Below, piece after piece: positions 22,791 through 35,336 of a DNA stretch of 64,000 bases. Below the pieces are notes generated by a model that was given only the letters and a program-made list of their open reading frames with translations, was not told where the DNA came from and made no database searches. Made by a program: the position numbers and the translations under genes. Source of the stretch: Sequoia sempervirens. Its lineage: Eukaryota; Streptophyta; Pinopsida; Cupressales; Cupressaceae. The stretch is from contig VDFB02270651.1 in the NCBI GenBank assembly GCA_007258455.2, positions 488,664,905 through 488,728,904 of the forward strand, given 5' to 3'. Each line of letters begins with the position of its first letter. Position 1 is the stretch's first letter.

Positions 22791-22970
22791 TAAGGCAGTA
22801 TGAAGTGAAGGCTATGAAAAGTGTTTAATGAGGGAGTGATATGGTAGTAAAGGGCTATTTTAGCTTTGTGGATGGCTATGAAGTAATTTTCTATCAAAAT
22901 TATGGTATGAAATTTTTGATCTCAAATGATTAGATTTTTGTAATTTTTATGAATATTTTGGTTCTAACAA

Positions 22971-22975
22971 GATCT
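22971..22975. repeat. Target-site duplication GATCT, right copy
   Basis: Pairs with 5599-5603 around the unclassified insertion. Confidence 0.8.
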
Positions 22976-23363
22976 TCTATTGCATTGAGATAGTGTTCTC
23001 TATGTAACATTCTTCTTTCTATCCTTTTGTATCTGTAGGTAGTGAGCCTCCCATTTGAAATGTGAGTCTATATGGACAATGATTCCTATCTTGGGTAGTG
23101 AGCCCTTTGGAAGTGAGCCTCTTTGTAAATGGTTTTTTAATTACTCTTATATTGTGAGTTAATCCTCACCGTGGTTTTTCCCTTATTGGGTTTTCCACAT
23201 AAATTTGGTGTTTCTTATGTTGATATTGTTTTCTATTTTTTTCACTTCATGTTCACACTTAATAATAGATTAAAGTGGATGTGGAGCTATTAATTGTTTG
23301 ATATTTGTCTGATTGGTGACAACTGATTCACCCCCTCTTTGAGCTATCTTGTTAATTTCAACA
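22971..23363 (+). repeat. Right piece of the split copia LTR
   Basis: GATCTTCTATTGCATTGAG continues exactly where 5603 stopped and follows the intact LTR (42486-42867) to its end TTTCAACA. A primer site follows at once, so this LTR served as the 5' LTR of copia internal region 2. Confidence 0.88.
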
Positions 23364-23365
23364 AT

Positions 23366-23377
23366 TGGTATCAGAGC
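23366..23377 (+). promoter_or_regulatory. Primer-binding site of copia copy 2
   Basis: TGGTATCAGAGC, two bases after the LTR end (CAACA at 23359-23363). This is the standard plant initiator tRNA-Met primer site. Confidence 0.92.
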
Positions 23378-23420
23378 TTTGGTTCCTTGAATAAGAGCTT
23401 AACCACTTGAGGTAGATCCA

Positions 23421-23983
23421 ATGATACACAAATTGACAATTCATATGTTTGATGGATCTAACTACAATTTTTGGAAAGTGTAGATGAGAGGTTACTTGAT
23501 CTCTCTTGGCTACATGACTTGGAAATTTATTGAGACAAAATATGTTGAGCCAACAAGTGGTCCTTCTTTTGTAGATGGGATTTCTTCCTATGAAGAAAAT
23601 GAAAAGAAAGGTATGCAATCTATAGCACTTTATCTAAGATTGAGCTAACAAAAGTTATTTCATTAGGAACTACTTATGAAGCTTGCAAAAAGTTGAAAGA
23701 TATCTATGAAGGAAATGATACAGTCAAATTATCAAAGAAGTTAATAGCTAAGAAAAGATATGAGAACTTGAAAGTGGGAGAAGGTGAGGACATAGCAAGC
23801 TAATTTTAGAGGGTTGACATTACAATAAATGAAGTCAAAAATCAAGGTGGTACTCTAACAAAAGAAGATGTAATGGAGAATATCTTGATGACCCTGTCAA
23901 AAAGCTAAAGTGACAAGGTCTCAACCATTGAGGAAATTTATGATCGAAATAAATTCACTAAAGAAAAACTATTTGGAACCTTG
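23421..23983 (+). pseudogene. copia gag, 5' portion (copy 2)
   Basis: The start ATG at 23421 is 44 bp after the primer site. The reading begins MIHKLTIHMFDGSNYNFWKV, then a stop, then MRGYLISLGYMTWKF and a UBN2-type capsid continuing to LFGTL at the CCTTG target site. At least three stops and one frameshift (about 23630) are present. The remainder of gag lies at 37595-37872, beyond the nested element. Confidence 0.82.
23979..23983. repeat. Target-site duplication CCTTG, left copy
   Basis: Copy 1 of the copia element has an uninterrupted ACCTTGACCACATTTG at 2056. Here CCTTG ends the left gag part and is repeated at 37590-37594. Confidence 0.93.
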
Positions 23984-24979
23984 TGTAACGCCCCGCCGTG
24001 TGAACCCCAAAGGACATAACACAATTTTTTTTTTTTTTATAAACATAACATGAATTTCAATGAAATAGATTCATTAACACATACATCCCTTGGGGTACAC
24101 GAAGAGTCATTACGCGACTTAGATCCATATAACAACAATAAAGAATAAAATCCAAAGATATAAAGTAAACAATAACAAATATAACACATACATGAAAAAT
24201 TCATTGATAAGAAGCCATCTGCACATAAATACAACATATGCATGATTACATAACACATTGAATAACAACTACCATGGTCAATATCCACACCAAGTTAAAC
24301 ATTTCATTACAGTACAATGTTTAAGAAGTACAATGATACAAGAGTGTTCCAAATATGAATGGAAACCTTACACAAGATACCATGATACAAATAATTAGAG
24401 AAATACAAGTATCAAAACTGGCTCCAAGACAGATACAACTCTGGAGTCGCTGCAATAGCACCAATCCGTACCTCTCGATCCTCGACTGGGGACCCAATGG
24501 GGTGCTTAGCACGTTCCACCCGACCATGTGAGTCCGACGACCCACCCCCTGTGCTAGGAGCTAACAAGAAAGAGACCTCAACCAAGAACATCCAACAGGG
24601 AACCACAAAACTCAACGTGATACAAAAGTATCATAACACTCAGGAATTACAATGACATAATCAACTACATCCAAGAGTCATAAATCTCATCACATAAATC
24701 AAAGCAATAACCAACAACAAATAACCAAAGGATGCTCATTAACCGACACATTAACATCATATCACAGTACCATAAGAGTACAAGGTCGAGACCCAATTTA
24801 TCAACAAGATTTACACAAGACCAAAGAATACACCAAAGATCAAAATAGGGTAAAACAATAAATCAATTCAAAACAACTATGATCCATCAATTCAAGACAG
24901 AGACCCACTTCCAGAGGATTTCCAAAGAAGCAACATAAGAAGGAGTGTTAGAGGAGAGTGTCATCGCATGGCTTAACAT

Positions 24980-25090
24980 GGATTATCCAGGCTACCACTA
25001 ACGCAAGGCGCCACCTCCATCTACTGACGAATTATCCAGGCAACTCGAGTGCTAGGAGCCACCTCCATCTATGGTTATCCAGGCTTCCTA
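24980..25090. repeat. Imperfect short repeats in giant LTR
   Basis: Three units contain TTATCCAGGC followed 15-30 bases later by GCCACCTCCATCTA or a variant. The same set is in the other LTR at about 32395-32520. Role unknown. Confidence 0.5.
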
Positions 25091-27684
25091 TCTCAAGGTA
25101 CCACTCCATAGGGTTGCTCATGCGGAACCGTTAACCTTTCATGAAGACAAGGCAACGATCTTGCCAACCACGACCTTCTCAATCCGCCTTAGTCTGTGGT
25201 AGCACTCAAAGGCGGATGAGGCATCAATTATCTTTTTAATGTGATTCTACCCACCCCCTAATTAATTATTTAAATTATCACTTTTTAATTTCACTCTAAC
25301 GAGGGCTATCCTGGCGCCCCTTTGTGCGCCGACCACCCACTTAGAGCCACTCCCACTCTAGACACTCAAAACATAAAAACCAAATCCAAGGGTTGTACAA
25401 TATAAAAAGTACACTAGATCACAACAAAGAAGCATGCAAGGCACTGCCCATCTTGCCATAAATACATAATCAAAATCTCAACGATCCATGTACAACCCTT
25501 TTAAATTCCAAAAATTAAGGCACTTGCCACATCAAGGCACATAGAGAGAGAACAATGACCAACCATAAAAACAAGCCTCTGGAAGATTCTCAAAAAAAAG
25601 TTATACTAGGGTTTCCCCATGAAAATCTGACAACAATAAAAGTAAAACCTTAAAGAACTATTTTCAATTCAAATATGATGAGAGAATACATCAAAATAAG
25701 ATCAACATCTCCATCCATACTACATACTTAACTTCGACACGAAATAAATCAGAAATTCAAAAAGATCAACTATCCACAACTCATAATCAAACACGAGTTC
25801 CCAATTACATTGCAACACAACTTAAATGACAAAAGATTCCTTGAATCAAAATTAATCTCCAAAGGTATTCACACCAATATGGAAACATCCAAAACAATCC
25901 TTCAACAACAGAGTTAAAAGCATGCAACCAGGCATCCAATGGAGACCTCAATTTCCTCCTCACAAGATACCCGTACAGTTGTTAAACAAATGGCCTTTGA
26001 TAAAATTCAACCAACATGACAACAATGTAATTAAATGTTTCAGCAATATAATAAAAGTGGGAAAATTGCATACAACAAGAGGCATAAACTTATCACAACC
26101 AAGCTTCACATTTGTATCCAAAATACTCCACCACAAAATCAAATATGAACTCAATGATCAAGATCACCTAAAGAAACTAAACAACTCAAGGGATATATTG
26201 AAACAAATAACAATCCTCAAACACGGGAATACACTTAATGAATAATAATAATCACACAAACACTTTCTATCCCTCCGCTAAGACCAAAAATCTAATCACG
26301 ACTTTATGACACAAAAGAGCTCCATCCATAAACAAAACTCAAATAAAATAAAATAAAAATACGTAATCATCTTGATACAAATCAACTAGCTCAACCATCA
26401 AATCAATCATGAACAAATAAGCATCCATAAAAGGGAATTTACGAAAAAGAGAATAAGGAGATAGTCATCTTTTAGAAAATCATCTAATTAACATAATCCC
26501 TACATCTATTCAAAAATAAACAGTCAACTCTACAACCATCTACTCTCCTAAAAACTATCTTCACCAAGCAATTTTCTTATTTTCAACATATCCCTGTCTA
26601 CTTCATAAACTTATAAATATAAAACAATCACACTAATATTCAGGTCACACCATTACATGAATGAATGTATATACAAAATGGTCATTTCACATAACGATTC
26701 CTAGGTCTTTAAAAATAATATGAAAGATTCCATTAGCCAAACAAAAAAAGCATGCGAGGAGAAAGATATTAAAATAACATTTATTTAATTCCAAAACTAA
26801 CAGAAATCTAAACGAATTAAAAGATATCACGAAATTAGTACTATAAAAATTAAATTACCAAATAAGAGAACATATAAGAAAAGATCAATATATACTCCAT
26901 ATTTTAAATTTTCATTTAAATAAAATCTCAAGTTAAAATCTTTTACCTACCTTTCCATTAGGTACAATGATTAATAATATTCTAAAGAACATATGTTTCC
27001 TCAAACAGAAGGAGCAAGGTTAGAGTGTTGGATTGGTAGCAATAATAATAATAATAAAAAGATAAGGTTTTATAACAATTTCAAAATATATAATTGTATC
27101 GATAGGTTGTCTAAAGAATCATTTTTCCTAGTTTATTAACAAATCTACCTTAATCAATAACGATGATATCATGATTATTTAATACAATACAATTAAACTC
27201 ATTTCCAATTATGGTATAAAGCAACAACCCATAAACCTTCACAGCCCGCGCACAAAGGAAGTTCAATCATCCACCATCAGTTACCCCAAGATAAGACCAA
27301 GAACTGACTTTAGCATTCTTTTCACATCAAAGTGTACTTTCTATTCATAAAGGTAAATTTCTACTTTATTGGCATGGTCATGATTAATGAGTGTTGTTGA
27401 TCTCACAAAATGCAGGCCAAAATAAACAGTGTACAGACCGAAGGTAACTAGGATCAACTGTGAACATTATTCTCAAGCCAAAACGTGAATAGTAAGCATA
27501 GGATGGTATACCATAAGGAGGCCGATAAATTGCTATGATTGGTCAATCGTTGAGGGAGATGCAGCAGATAGAAATTCAATATTCTAATTAAACATTAGCA
27601 ACACTATTGTTAGCGGGATATGCTCAAACTAGATTAATTGAACAACTCAAAAATTTTCCAGCAACAACCATCGACAGGAGAAGA

Positions 27685-27860
27685 CATGAGGGTGCGCAGC
27701 TGAGACAGGTTGACAATGGAATTAGAGAGACTATTTAATTTACTGCAACTTGTAAATCTAAAATCTGCAGCTGTGAAAGGTGGTCGATGGTTTGAGGAAA
27801 TATTTAATTCTGTACAATGCCGCAACTCTAAAAGCAGAACTGTGACAGGTTGCCAGGTAT
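27685..27860 (-). pseudogene. Leucine-rich-repeat fragment of an NLR-type gene, in the 3' giant LTR
   Basis: On the minus strand three consecutive leucine-rich repeats can be read: LLLELRHCTELN, then PQTIDHLSQLQILDLQ, then KLNSLSNSIVNLSQLRTL. Spacing is about 24 residues, with the LPxSIxxLxxLxxLxLxxC pattern typical of plant NLR (NB-LRR) resistance proteins. Frame changes lie between repeats 1 and 2 and between 2 and 3. No NB-ARC P-loop or TIR motif was found nearby, so only a piece was captured. It is non-functional as a resistance gene; its presence in both LTRs dates capture before the last transposition. Confidence 0.65.
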
Positions 27861-28726
27861 AAAAGAAAGTGAATATTGGAATTTGGAAATATCGCCATCT
27901 ACTTACCTTATTATCAAATTTCACTTGTTACCCATACAACAGAAAAAAGGTGAGGTGCAAATACATGACTTAAGGGAAGAGGAATAAATTTATAACTTTC
28001 TGTTTTGAGCCAGACACATTCCTGTTGGCAGTGAGTTTCAGAGACGCGTTCAGATTTCAGTTGGAAATTAACCTTTACCACAATCAAAGATAAGTTCTCG
28101 AATAAGAGGAGGTTACACTTCGATTCATCACAACTAAGATCCCCCTTACAGCAAATTTCCCAAACAAAAAGTTATTTTACTACAGTCCCCTATATTGTTT
28201 AGCAAAGAGCGTAATCGAAGGACATGATTCGAGGATTCAACATACAATGAAAATTGCTTAGATTTGCTTAACTCGCGGGTATAGTAATTATGCCCAGATT
28301 GCGGACTATACCAACCCAACTTCATCGCCCCTTACTATTGCAAAAATGAAGATTGAATATGGAGACTTTGAGGCAGCAAAAAGGATTTCCATTGAAGTGC
28401 AAAGGATAAGGAAATTATGTTAGATACTGTAATTGCAAATGCCCTGGTAATATCACATGTGAAAGATGGAAACGTGGATAGCTGTTGACAAAATGTCCCA
28501 AATGAATGCGCTCTTATTGCGTGAAAATGCACAAGTGGCAGCGGGAACAAGGTGCGTATTGTTTGATAGGAGGACTCCAATATAATTTACAGTACTTGAT
28601 TCAGCCAACCAAGGAAGAAATGAAGGCGGTGGTGTAGAGGAAGTAGCAATAGAAAATGAATGCAGAGACACCATTTACTATTTGTATGGAATACTAAAAT
28701 CCCATGTTACAAAATAGGCTGGCATG

Positions 28727-29299
28727 CTATAATTTGTTTTCCATTGGTTCAATGTAAAGATCTAGTTTCCAATACAAATATAAATTTGATATTCCCCGGA
28801 TATGGCCTGTATACAGTCTAGTGATATCAGTTACAAGTGATGCAAAATCTGAGTTGGATCTGACAAAATAGTGTCCACCAAGAATTGCATCCCAGAAGGA
28901 CAAGAACACAGGATAGAAGAGGATGAACCAAGGAAGAAGAGTGTAACGATGGCAGTGGAAAAAAACCAAGTCATCTATACAAGTCGTACTTACACAACAC
29001 CAAACAATAAATTCGTGCACAAATGAATGCAAGGCTGCAAGAGAGAATATAAATTCAAATTTCACTAATACGGTGAGAACAATCATTTTGAGCCCAAAAG
29101 TAGGATGCATAGATAAATGCGATACTGCAAGCTGGTATATGCGGACAAACCACATACCATAAAGGGCATAATACCAATCTGAATGATAGACAATCACAGT
29201 AAAATCGAGCAACAAAAACCACCAGATGTTGTCACAACTAGAGAAAAACAAGACTCCACATAAAAATCCTCTGAATCTATAAACTATTAATGAAATCAT
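28727..29299 (-). CDS. Hydrophobic ORF of unknown origin, 3' giant LTR
   Basis: A 190-codon open frame, long for such AT-rich DNA. It has several hydrophobic, aromatic stretches that could be membrane spans (around IWWFLLLDFTVIVYH, MIVLTVLVKFEFIFSLAA, LLPWFILFYPVFLSFWDAI). I recognise no family. The same frame is open in the other LTR (36729-36139), but the two LTRs are about 99% identical overall, and the differences inside this frame mostly change amino acids, so there is no sign of protein-level constraint. It may be captured host sequence or chance. Confidence 0.25.
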   Translation of the reverse strand: MISLIVYRFRGFLCGVLFFSSCDNIWWFLLLDFTVIVYHSDWYYALYGMWFVRIYQLAVSHLSMHPTFGLKMIVLTVLVKFEFIFSLAALHSFVHEFIVWCCVSTTCIDDLVFFHCHRYTLLPWFILFYPVFLSFWDAILGGHYFVRSNSDFASLVTDITRLYTGHIRGISNLYLYWKLDLYIEPMENKL

Positions 29300-29929
29300 T
29301 TGAATATGGATATGAAACGATTATATCTAACTCAGATATTTTAAACAACACATCATTATTAGCTCAATAAAGAGAAAGAAAGGAATTCCTTACAGAGAAA
29401 ATAGCAGACTGCTCAACCCATCAGATAGTTTCCAATTCTTAATGGTTGTTCCTCTGAGCATTATGCATTCATCGAATCCCTTTTTCGGTTATTCTTTCTT
29501 GCCCTCCCCCGAAAGCTTCTACCATTCTTCTCTAAAAACTCCCCTCCCTTCCAAGCAAGACGGTTACCCAACCGTTACATGCTAAAACTCTATTTAGATT
29601 TTCTAGAAAACTGTCTTACTAATGCATTATTTACATTTAAGAAGCAACACCACCAATTCGACTACTTTCATCTAAGAGACATGCAATCATTCAAGGCAAG
29701 TGGACTTTCTTCCATTGTCAGTTACAAAAGAACCCAATGCATGCTCTTTTATTTATTTTTCTTTCCTACTTTTATAATCATTCAAACTTAAGTTCAAATT
29801 TTAATATTTTATTCACTTTAATATTTTCTCACTTTAAAAATTAAAATAAATCATTAATCAACAATTATCTTCCCTAATGAAAATCATTCAATTCCAATGT
29901 TAATGTAGTTAACATTTCTTATAAGTCTA

Positions 29930-29964
<35 letters not shown>

Positions 29965-30189
29965 TTCTAAATAAATCAAATGACCTTATAATTAAATTAA
30001 TTTTGATTAATCAAATCTAATCATAACACCAGTGTTATAGCATTGCCTCAACAAAATCATCAAGACCTTTCCAACTCGATCAACCACATTTGAAGACACT
30101 TTTAACAATGACAACGACAACGACATGACCACCCAAACATGACTACTTACTTGAATGTCAAGAACAACTTGAAATAGAGGGACACTACA

Positions 30190-30200
30190 TCCTCCCCCCC
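30190..30200 (-). promoter_or_regulatory. Polypurine tract of the giant-LTR element
   Basis: The minus strand reads GGGGGGGAGGA immediately before the 3' LTR start (TGTAGTGTCCC). This is the primer for plus-strand DNA synthesis. Confidence 0.88.
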
Positions 30201-31382
30201 TAGGTTTCGACTTACTCCTGGAAGTCGATCTCATGCATAAACATGGTAACACAACGACTAACAACAATGTCAACAATTATACGACATTAATTGAGCATGC
30301 AAATTAAGCAACATACAAAGAAAAGAAATGGTACCAAAAATGAAGATGGGATTGCAACATGCCACAAGGACCAGGTGACGAACAAGGTTGGGAAAACTTT
30401 CTTGTCAGCTCCTATGTTCAACATCAAACCCATTGGGTGTTTATGATGCTCGCCCAGTCCTGACAATGTAGGTGGAATCGAGACTTACTTCCTGCAATCC
30501 TGCATGAAAACAAACATTGTGCACGATACATATATATCACAAATACATCATGAGAGGAAATCCCAGCATAGTAGGGCACTCACAAGCGAGTGATACCACA
30601 CTGTCCCTCCAACTAACCACACATAATAGTCAAAACAATTCTAATAACTCGTAAATAGTTTGCTTCTTACTAGTTAAACAATATTCTCATAAGGATGCTA
30701 ACCATAAACCTAATCCATCTACTATATCACAATGAATTACCACTTGACATTATAAGTACCTATACCTACATATTACAATTACATTACTTTCGTCACTATG
30801 CTTTTTGAAGCCAACTTCCTATAAATCAAAAGCTAACATAGAACATTGCACATTAGTACCAATAATTCAAGTTGCATTTTAACCTCAAGATACTATATTA
30901 TGCTAAAAATCATAAAATAATTCTCCACAAAACCTCACATTTTCGTTAAAACTCATAATTTTCACACAAAGAACTTCACTTTAACCATTATTCCACACCA
31001 AATCCCACATCAATTTCAACAAAAAGGCAAAATTTTACACCTTCACAGATTCAAGAACATAATTCATCACTCAAGTACAACAAAATTGCAGATTCCACAC
31101 ACACTTGATATAATCATACACATAAAACACATCACCAAGACACACTTCACACTAAAAACTCAAGGGTCCATAGAGCATCCCCGATAGGAAGCATATCGGT
31201 GCATTGCGCACTACACCGCGGGTCCTATCCTTTCAATCGGTTTCCTACACCATTGACCCAATACCGGTTAACAGAAGAAACTCAGGTCCACAACAATGAC
31301 AAAAGAAAAGTGAAACTCAAGACTCATGGGTCTAGGCGCAAGGTTACATAGTGAGCACACAGTGCCCAGTGTATGAACCTAT

Positions 31383-31394
31383 GCTCTGATACCA
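31383..31394 (-). promoter_or_regulatory. Primer-binding site of the giant-LTR element
   Basis: GCTCTGATACCA on the plus strand, that is TGGTATCAGAGC on the coding strand, four bases from the LTR edge. Matches the initiator tRNA-Met site. Confidence 0.9.
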
Positions 31395-34300
31395 ATGTTG
31401 TAACGCCCCGCCGTGCGAACCCCAAAGGACATAACACAAATTTTTTTTTTTATAAACATAACATGAATTTCAATTAAATAGATTCATTAACACATACATC
31501 CCTTGGGGTACACGAAGAGTCATTACGCGACTTAGATCCATACAACAACAATAAAGAATAAAATCCAAAGATATAAAGTAAACAATAACAAATATAACAC
31601 ACATGAAAAATTCATTGATAAGAAGCCATCTGCACATAAATACAACATATGCATGATTACATAACACATTGAATAACAACTACCATGGTCAATATCCACA
31701 CCAAGTTAAACATTTCATTATAGTACAATGTTTAAGAAGTACAATGATACACGAGTGTTCCAAATATGAATGGAAACCTTACACAAGATACCATGATACA
31801 AATAATTAGAGAAATACAAGTATCAAATCTGGCTCCAAGACAGATACAACTCTGGAGTCGCTGCAATAGCACCAATCCGCACCTCTTGATCCTCGACTGG
31901 GGACCCAATGGGGTGCTTAGCACGTTCCACCCGACCATGTGAGTCCGAAGACCCACCCCCCATGCTAGGAGCTAACAAGAAAGAGACCTCAACCAAGAAC
32001 ATCCAACAAGGAACCACAAAACTCAACGTCATACAAAAGTATCATAACACTCAGGAATTACAATGACATAATCAACTACATCCAAGAGTCATAAATCTCA
32101 TCACATAAATCAAAGCAATAACCAACAACAAATAACCAAAGGATGCTCATTAACCGACACATTAACATCATATCACAGTACCATGAGAGTACAAGGTCGA
32201 GACCCAATTTATCAACAAGATTTACACAAGACCAAAGAATACACCAAAGATCAAAATAGGGTAAAACAATAAATCAATTCAAAACAACTATGATCCATCA
32301 ATTCAAGACAGAGACCCACTTCCAGAGGATTTCCAAAGAAGCAACATAAGAAGGAGTGTTAGAGGAGAGTGTCATCGCATGGCTTAACATGGATTATCCA
32401 GGCTACCACTAACGCAAGGCACCGCCTCCGTCTACTGACGAATTATCCAGGCAACTCGAGTGCTAGGAGCCACCTCCATCTATGGTTATCCAGGCTTCCT
32501 ATCTCAAGGTACCGCTCCATAGGGTTGCTCATGTGGAACCGTTAACCTTTCATGAAGACAAGGCAACGATCTTGCCAACCACGGCCTTCTCAATCCCCTT
32601 TAGTCTGTGGTAGCACTCAAAGGCGGATGAGGCATCAATTATCTTTTTAATGTGATTCTACCCACCCCCTAATTAATTATTTAAATTATCACTTTTTAAT
32701 TTCACTCTAATGAGGGCTATCCTGGTGCCCCTTTGTGCGCCGACCACCCACTTAGAGCCACTCCCACTCTAGACACTCAAAACATAAAAACCAAATCCAA
32801 GGGTTGTACAATATAAAAAGTACACTAGATCACAACAAAGAAGCATGCAAGGCACTACCCATCTTGCCATAAATACATAATCAAAATCTCAACGATCCAT
32901 GTACAACCCTTTTAAATTCCAAAAATTAAGGCACTTGCCACATCAAGGCACATAGAGAGAGAACATTGACCAACCATAAAAACAAGCCTCTGGAAGATTC
33001 TCAAAAAAAAGTTATACTAGGGTTTCCCCATGAAAATCTGACAACAATGAAAGAAAAACCTTAAAGAACTATTATCAATTCAAATATGATGAGAGAATAC
33101 ATCAAAATAAGATCAACATCTCCATCCATACTACATACTTAACTTCGACACGAAATAAATCAGAAATTCAAAAAGATCAACTATCCACAACTCATAATCA
33201 AACACAAGTTCCCAATTACATTGCAACACTACTTAAATGACAAAAGATTCCTTGAATCAAAATTAATCTCCAAAGGTATTCACACCAATATGGAAACATC
33301 CAAAACAATCCTTCAACAACAGAGGTAAAAGCATGCAACCAGGCATCCAAGGGAGACCTCAATTTCCTCCTCACAAGATACCCATACAGTTGTTAAAAAA
33401 ATGGCCTTTGATAAAATTCAACCAACATGACAACAATGTAATTAAATGTTTCAGCAATATAATAAAAGTGGGAAAATTGCATACAACAAGAGGCATAAAC
33501 TTATCACAACCAAGCTTCACATTTGTATCCAAAATACTCCACCACAAAATCAAATATGAACTCAATGATCAAGATCACCTAAAGAAACTAAACAACTCAA
33601 GGGATATATTGAAACAAATAACAATCCTCAAACACGGGAATACACTTAATGAATAATAATAATCACACAAACACTTTCTATCCCTCCGCTAAGACCAAAA
33701 ATCTAATCACGACTTTATGACACAAAAGAGATCCATCCATAAACAAAACTCAAATAAAATAAAATAAAAATACGTAATCATCTTGATACAAATCAACTAG
33801 ATCAACCATCAAATCAATCATGAACAAATAAGCATCCATAAAAGGGAATTTACGAAAAAGAGAATAAGGAGATAGTCATCTTTTAGAAAATCATCTAATT
33901 AACATAATCCCTACATCTATTCAAAAATAAACAGTCAACTCTACAACCATCTACTCTCCTAAAAACTATCTTCACCAAGCAATTTTCTTATTTTCAACAT
34001 ATCCCTGTCTACTTCATAAACTTATAAATATAAAACAATCACACTAATATTCAGGTCACACCATTACATGAATGAATGTATATACAAAATGGTCATTTCA
34101 CATAACGATTCCTAGGTCTTTAAAAATAATATGAAAGATTCCATTAGCCAAACAAAAAAAGCATGCGAGGAGAAAGATATTAAAATAACATTTATTTAAT
34201 TCCAAAACTAACAGAAATCTAAACGAATTAAAAGATATCACGAAATTAGTACTATAAAAATTAAATTACCAAATAAGAGAACATATAAGAAAAGATCAAT

Positions 34301-35094
34301 ATATACTCCATATTTTAAATTTTCATTTAAATAAAATCTCAAGTTAAAATCTTTTACCTACCTTTCCATTAGGTACAATGATTAATAATATTCTAAAGAA
34401 CATATGTTTCCTCAAACAGAAGGAGCAAGGTTAGAGTGTTGGATTGGTAGCAATAATAATAATAATAAAAAGATAAGGTTTTATAACAATTTCAAAATAT
34501 ATAATTGTATCGATAGGTTGTCTAAAGAATCATTTTTCCTAGTTTATTAACAAATCTACCTTAATCAATAACGATGATATCATGATTATTTAATACAATA
34601 CAATTAAACTCATTTCCAATTATGGTATAAAGCAACAACCCATAAACCTTCACAGCCCGCGCACAAAGGAAGTTCAATCATCCACCATCTGTTACCCCAA
34701 GATAAGACCAAGAACTGACTTTAGCATTCTTTTCACATCAAAGTGTACTTTCTATTCATAAAGGTAAATTTCTACTTTATTGGCATGGTCATGATTAATG
34801 AATGTTGTTGAGCTCACAAAATGCAGGCAAAATAAACAGTGCACAGACCGAAGGTAACTAGGATCAACTGTGAACATTATTCTCAAGCCAAAACGTGAAT
34901 AGTAAGCATAGGATGGTATACCATAAGGAGGCCGATAAATTGCTATGATTGGTCAATCGTTGAGGGAGATGCAGCAGATAGAAATTCAATATTCTAATTA
35001 AACATTAGCAACACTATTGTTAGCGGGATATGCTCAAACTAGATTAATTGAACAACTCAGAAATTTTCCAACAACAACCATCGATAGGAGAAGA

Positions 35095-35336
35095 CATGAG
35101 GGTGCACAGCTGAGACAGGTTGACAATGGAATTAGAGAGACTATTTAATTTACTGCAACTTGTAAATCTAAAATCTGCAGCTGTGAAAGGTGGTCGATGG
35201 TTTCAGGGAAGCTATTTAATTCTGTACAATGCTGCAACTCTAAAAGCAGAACTGTGACAGGTTGCCAGGTATAAAAGAAAGTGAATATTGGAATTTGGAA
35301 ATATCGCCATCTACTTGCCTTATTATCAAATTTCAC
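35095..35336 (-). pseudogene. Leucine-rich-repeat fragment of an NLR-type gene, in the 5' giant LTR
   Basis: Same fragment as at 27685-27860, better kept. From 35336 one frame runs through LLLELQHCTELNSFPETID and HLSQLQILDLQ without a break, because this LTR has two more bases near 35208 than the other copy. The third repeat (SIVNLSQLRTL-type sense) lies in another frame near 35110. Confidence 0.67.

Larger units (their letters stand above)
5604..22970 (-). mobile_element. Unclassified inserted element (about 6.2 kb, itself interrupted)
   Basis: The block between the two GATCT copies, minus the nested chromovirus and its duplicated GGTAT, is about 6.2 kb. Its ends (ATTAGGTCTC... and ...GGTTCTAACAA) are not TG...CA, and I see no LTR pair. 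The ends show only a weak inverted likeness (TTAGGTCTCAAAAA against TTAGAACCAAAAT on the other strand). Read on the minus strand it has about 1 kb of leader with a 72-bp tandem repeat, a broken gene of about 3.3 kb, and about 1.85 kb of AT-rich trailer. No transposase, reverse transcriptase or Rep/helicase motif is visible. It could be a non-autonomous DNA transposon or an old retroelement without recognisable LTRs. Confidence 0.55.
23984..30189 (-). repeat. Giant LTR, 3' copy in element orientation (6206 bp)
   Basis: Starts TGTAACGCCCCGCCG and ends GGGACACTACA on the plus strand. It aligns end to end with 31399-37589. Differences are mostly single bases, two small indels near 24187 and 27800, and a longer AT microsatellite at about 29931-29954. 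It holds short imperfect repeats (GGxTATCCAGGC boxes, 24980-25090) and a leucine-rich-repeat gene fragment. Confidence 0.93.
30190..31398 (-). other. Internal region of the giant-LTR element, non-coding
   Basis: These 1209 bp lie between polypurine tract and primer site. Stops are frequent in all frames, with no gag, protease, integrase or reverse-transcriptase motif. It should hold the packaging signal next to the primer site; I cannot identify it by eye. Confidence 0.75.

Noticed and set aside
5604..22970. Helitron
   Set aside because: A 5-bp target duplication is present, no TC start or CTRR end with hairpin, and no Rep/helicase sense.
25922..26245. 107-codon plus-strand ORF found in both giant LTRs (also 33333-33656)
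   Set aside because: Identity between the copies follows from the near-identical LTRs; the composition is like the surrounding AT-rich DNA and no motif is visible.
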